Shown here piece after piece: positions 6,678 to 8,391 of a DNA stretch of 8,391 nucleotides (the stretch's first letter is position 1; every line of letters starts with the position of its first letter). The position numbers and the translations under genes were made by a program. Below the pieces are notes generated by a model that was not told the origin of the DNA, ran no database searches, and was given only the letters and a program-made list of their open reading frames with translations. The stretch is from an uncultured Slackia sp. (GTDB lineage Bacteria > Actinomycetota > Coriobacteriia > Coriobacteriales > Eggerthellaceae): the NCBI GenBank assembly GCA_900553655.1, contig USEQ01000045.1, positions 1 to 8,391 on the forward strand. The letters are read 5' to 3'.

Positions 6678-6696
6678 AGCGCACGCCGTTTTACGC

Positions 6697-7410
6697 TTAG
6701 CTCGAAACCGAGCGAGAATCAAGCCATTCCTTCGCAGGGGCGAATCCGCATCGTCCCGATGCGGCATCGTCGCGCGCGGCGGTACGAATCCATTGTTCCC
6801 CGAGCTTTTCGTTCTTCGGCACGCCGCGCCCTTCGTAGAGCATGCGGCCGAAGGCGTTTTGGGCGAGCATGTTGCCCGCCTCCGCCGCCTCGGAAAAAAG
6901 CCACGCCGCCTGCTGCAAGTCGCATTCGTCGACGCCAAGACCGTCTCTCGCGCACACGCCCAGGTAGTAGGTTGCCGCAGCGTTGCCTTTCACCGCCTGC
7001 GCACGCAGGATGGGAACAGCCTCTCCATAACGCCCCGCGTTGAACGCATCCAGGGCATCGATGAAATCGCGGCCCGATTCGTCGGCCAGAGCATGATCGG
7101 CAAACGCGCCGCATTCGCATGCCAGACGAAGACACTCTTGCACAGCCTCGCTGACCAGTCGATATTCGTATTCGTCGCGATCGAGCGGAAGAAGACGCTC
7201 GAGCTTCGCGGGATTGGGACGATCGACCTGATGCAGGGCCAAGCCCCTCGTCAAGGCATCGCGCACGCGCTCGTCCATATGGGAAAACGCGGCATTGCAC
7301 GCTCTTTCGATCGAATCCGGAGCCACCTCCAGAGAAAAGCGTTCCTCCGCCATGCGTGCAGCCTTCTCAGCAACAGCCGCCACGCGCGTTGGAGGCGATT
7401 CCGAAATCAA
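6697..7410 (-). CDS. Kinase C-lobe end fused to SEL1-type repeats (fragment)
   Basis: The frame (237 residues from TTG 7410) has two parts. Residues about 30-75 read like the last helices of a Hanks kinase, ending DERVRDALTRGLALHQVDRP, with the RP signature of the final helix. Residues about 127-235 are SEL1-like TPR repeats (AVPILRAQAVKGNAAATYYLG, then DGLGV, then AAWLFSEAAEAGN and YEGRGVPKNE, then WIRTAA), which form superhelical protein-binding scaffolds. The first 20 residues overlap the preceding kinase fragment in another frame. Translation may start at the ATG at 7353, which has GAAGG 8 bases upstream. I infer an ancestral single gene, kinase plus SEL1 repeats, split by a deletion and frame change near 7370-7410. 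The stop is TAA at 6697. Confidence 0.75.
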   Translation of the reverse strand: MISESPPTRVAAVAEKAARMAEERFSLEVAPDSIERACNAAFSHMDERVRDALTRGLALHQVDRPNPAKLERLLPLDRDEYEYRLVSEAVQECLRLACECGAFADHALADESGRDFIDALDAFNAGRYGEAVPILRAQAVKGNAAATYYLGVCARDGLGVDECDLQQAAWLFSEAAEAGNMLAQNAFGRMLYEGRGVPKNEKLGEQWIRTAARDDAASGRCGFAPAKEWLDSRSVSS

Positions 7411-8026
7411 GAAGGCGAGTTGCCCGGTTCACGTCGATCACGATATTGGACGGCTTTATGTTGCGATGCACATCCACGCGGCGCGAATGGCAGCAATTCG
7501 CCGCAAACCGCACAATGGGGGCCATGATGAGCAGGGCGTCTTCCAGGAACATGCCGTGCCCGGTTCTACGCCGAACATCCTCCATAAGCTCGGACAGGCT
7601 GGTCCCTTCGACGAATTCCATGAGCATGGCCCAGCGCTGCACACCTCCATGCTCCACCAAGCCCACCGCGTAAGGAGAAGGGACCGTCAGGTCGTCTTCA
7701 TGGGCCACGAGCATATCCCATTCCGTATAGGAGTCCTCTCGCATGGAGAAAACCTTCAGGGCACACGGTGCCGAATCCGAAGAATCATCCGAAAACACCG
7801 AGACCCGAAATACCTCCCTTTGTCCTCCGCGTACGACCGAATGCTCCACGGATAAGCAGACCATGCCGCTCAGCAGGGAAAACGGCGATTCTCGCATGCG
7901 GTCGACCCTAAAACGGGCCAACGAACCGTCCAATACCGCCGATGCGCGGTGACTTTCTTCCGCGCCGTTCGCATCTGTCTGTTCCGTCCAACCGTGCGAG
8001 TTGCCCGAACTAGCCGCAGAGGCCAT
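7367..8026 (-). CDS. Degenerate Hanks-type kinase: HRN catalytic loop, truncated after DFG
   Basis: A Ser/Ala-rich N-terminus of about 30 residues leads into a kinase N-lobe with RGGQREVFRV (Gly loop, 67-75), Lys91 in ALKVF, hinge MLMEFVEGTSL (134-144), catalytic loop VHRNIKPSN (186-194) and DFGIAS (207-212). It then ends seven residues later (NARGGCC). Canonical kinases have HRD; here Asn189 replaces the catalytic Asp, predicting a dead or very weak enzyme. The activation segment, APE motif and central C-lobe are absent, and C-lobe-like sequence resumes in another frame in the next piece. The ATG at 8026 overlaps the FHA stop by 17 bases and follows GGGGGCGG; a longer form from 8074 is possible but less likely. 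It may now act at most as a pseudokinase. Confidence 0.75.
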   Translation of the reverse strand: MASAASSGNSHGWTEQTDANGAEESHRASAVLDGSLARFRVDRMRESPFSLLSGMVCLSVEHSVVRGGQREVFRVSVFSDDSSDSAPCALKVFSMREDSYTEWDMLVAHEDDLTVPSPYAVGLVEHGGVQRWAMLMEFVEGTSLSELMEDVRRRTGHGMFLEDALLIMAPIVRFAANCCHSRRVDVHRNIKPSNIVIDVNRATRLLDFGIASNARGGCC

Positions 8027-8381
8027 GGCCGCCCCCGTCCTCCCCGATTCCGAACAAGCGAACGTGCTCGGCAATTTTCAGCAACGCACCACGCCCCGAT
8101 TCCACGACGTCTTTCGCCTCCGAAGCCGATGCGCCCAACCATAAGAAATCGCCCGGCTTGACCGTAACCGCAGGACTCGCATCGACCATCGACCCTTCGC
8201 CGCCCGCCACGGTTCCGTTCGTGGACCCGAGGTCGTAATACACCCAGCGTCCGCCCGTCTCAACCAACACGCCATGGCAAGCCGACACGCGACGAAACGA
8301 TTCCGTAAGATGAAAAATCTCCCGCTTTTTGCCACCGAGCACATCGGACAGATCGGACGCCGCCTCTTCGTAGCGCTCCAT
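8010..8381 (-). CDS. FHA-domain protein (phosphothreonine reader), possibly 5' partial
   Basis: FHA domains bind phosphothreonine peptides, typically made by partner kinases. Of 123 residues, VSACHGVLV (32-40) is the SxxH motif and WVYYDLGSTNGT (46-57) is the diagnostic core. A hydrophobic strand, FLWLG, follows at about 79-83. The usual Arg between the Ser and His is missing (SACH rather than SRxH), and the canonical GR of the first loop is not obvious (GGKKREIFHL), so phosphopeptide binding may be altered. The frame stays open from the ATG at 8381 to the window edge, so the protein may start further upstream. It overlaps the kinase start by 17 bases, suggesting translational coupling with it. 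Confidence 0.82.
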   Translation of the reverse strand: MERYEEAASDLSDVLGGKKREIFHLTESFRRVSACHGVLVETGGRWVYYDLGSTNGTVAGGEGSMVDASPAVTVKPGDFLWLGASASEAKDVVESGRGALLKIAEHVRLFGIGEDGGGHGLCG

Positions 8382-8391
8382 GCGAGCGGAG

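Noticed and set aside
6604..6684. Longer vWA start at 6684
   Set aside because: There is no ribosome binding site there and the extra residues are Arg-rich filler, while the ATG pair at 6603/6600 has AAAGGAAG at proper spacing.
1..8391. CRISPR arrays, insertion sequences, tRNA genes or phage genes
   Set aside because: I found no regularly spaced repeats, transposase-like frames, terminal inverted repeats or tRNA cloverleaf patterns. The losses in the kinase cluster show no inserted element.

Overview
The window looks like chromosome of a high-GC actinobacterium, most likely a Coriobacteriia gut-type lineage. This is an inference from the GC-rich coding sequence, the protein style and the gene mix; the sequence alone does not prove it. 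Every gene I can support reads on the minus strand, so the gene order below follows transcription, from high to low coordinates.

The upstream half (about 8390 to 2879) is a phospho-signalling cluster. In order it holds an FHA-domain protein (8381-8010), a Hanks-type kinase fragment (8026-7367), a piece with the end of a kinase C-lobe followed by SEL1-type repeats (7410-6697), a vWA protein with a complete MIDAS metal site (6603-5641), a PP2C-type phosphatase remnant (5645-4962), a second kinase of the GD...N/DPDSF type (4971-4300), its orphaned C-lobe (4299-4111), a small broken membrane protein (4110-3758), and a third kinase (3754-2879). vWA + PP2C + kinase is the composition known from TerY-P type bacterial stress modules; FHA and SEL1 proteins are typical partners for phosphothreonine reading and scaffolding.

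The cluster is striking because much of it appears to be decaying. The first kinase has HRN in place of the catalytic HRD and loses its activation segment at a frame change. The PP2C remnant lacks its N-terminal metal-binding part and has an in-frame TGA. The second kinase is cut by an in-frame TAA with recognisable C-lobe sequence after it. The membrane protein has a one-base frameshift in a G run. FHA, vWA and the last kinase look intact.

The downstream half (about 2830 to 1) is conserved housekeeping sequence. It holds the SRP 4.5S-type RNA gene (ffs, 2760-2654) with a TATACT -10 box and an 11-bp-period direct repeat just upstream of its -35 position. A structured leader or terminator region (2591-2541) follows, then a DedA-family membrane protein with a rho-independent terminator, then a consensus TATAAT promoter and dnaX (DNA polymerase III gamma/tau), which runs off the left edge. 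ffs next to dnaX is an old bacterial neighbourhood; dedA lies between them here.
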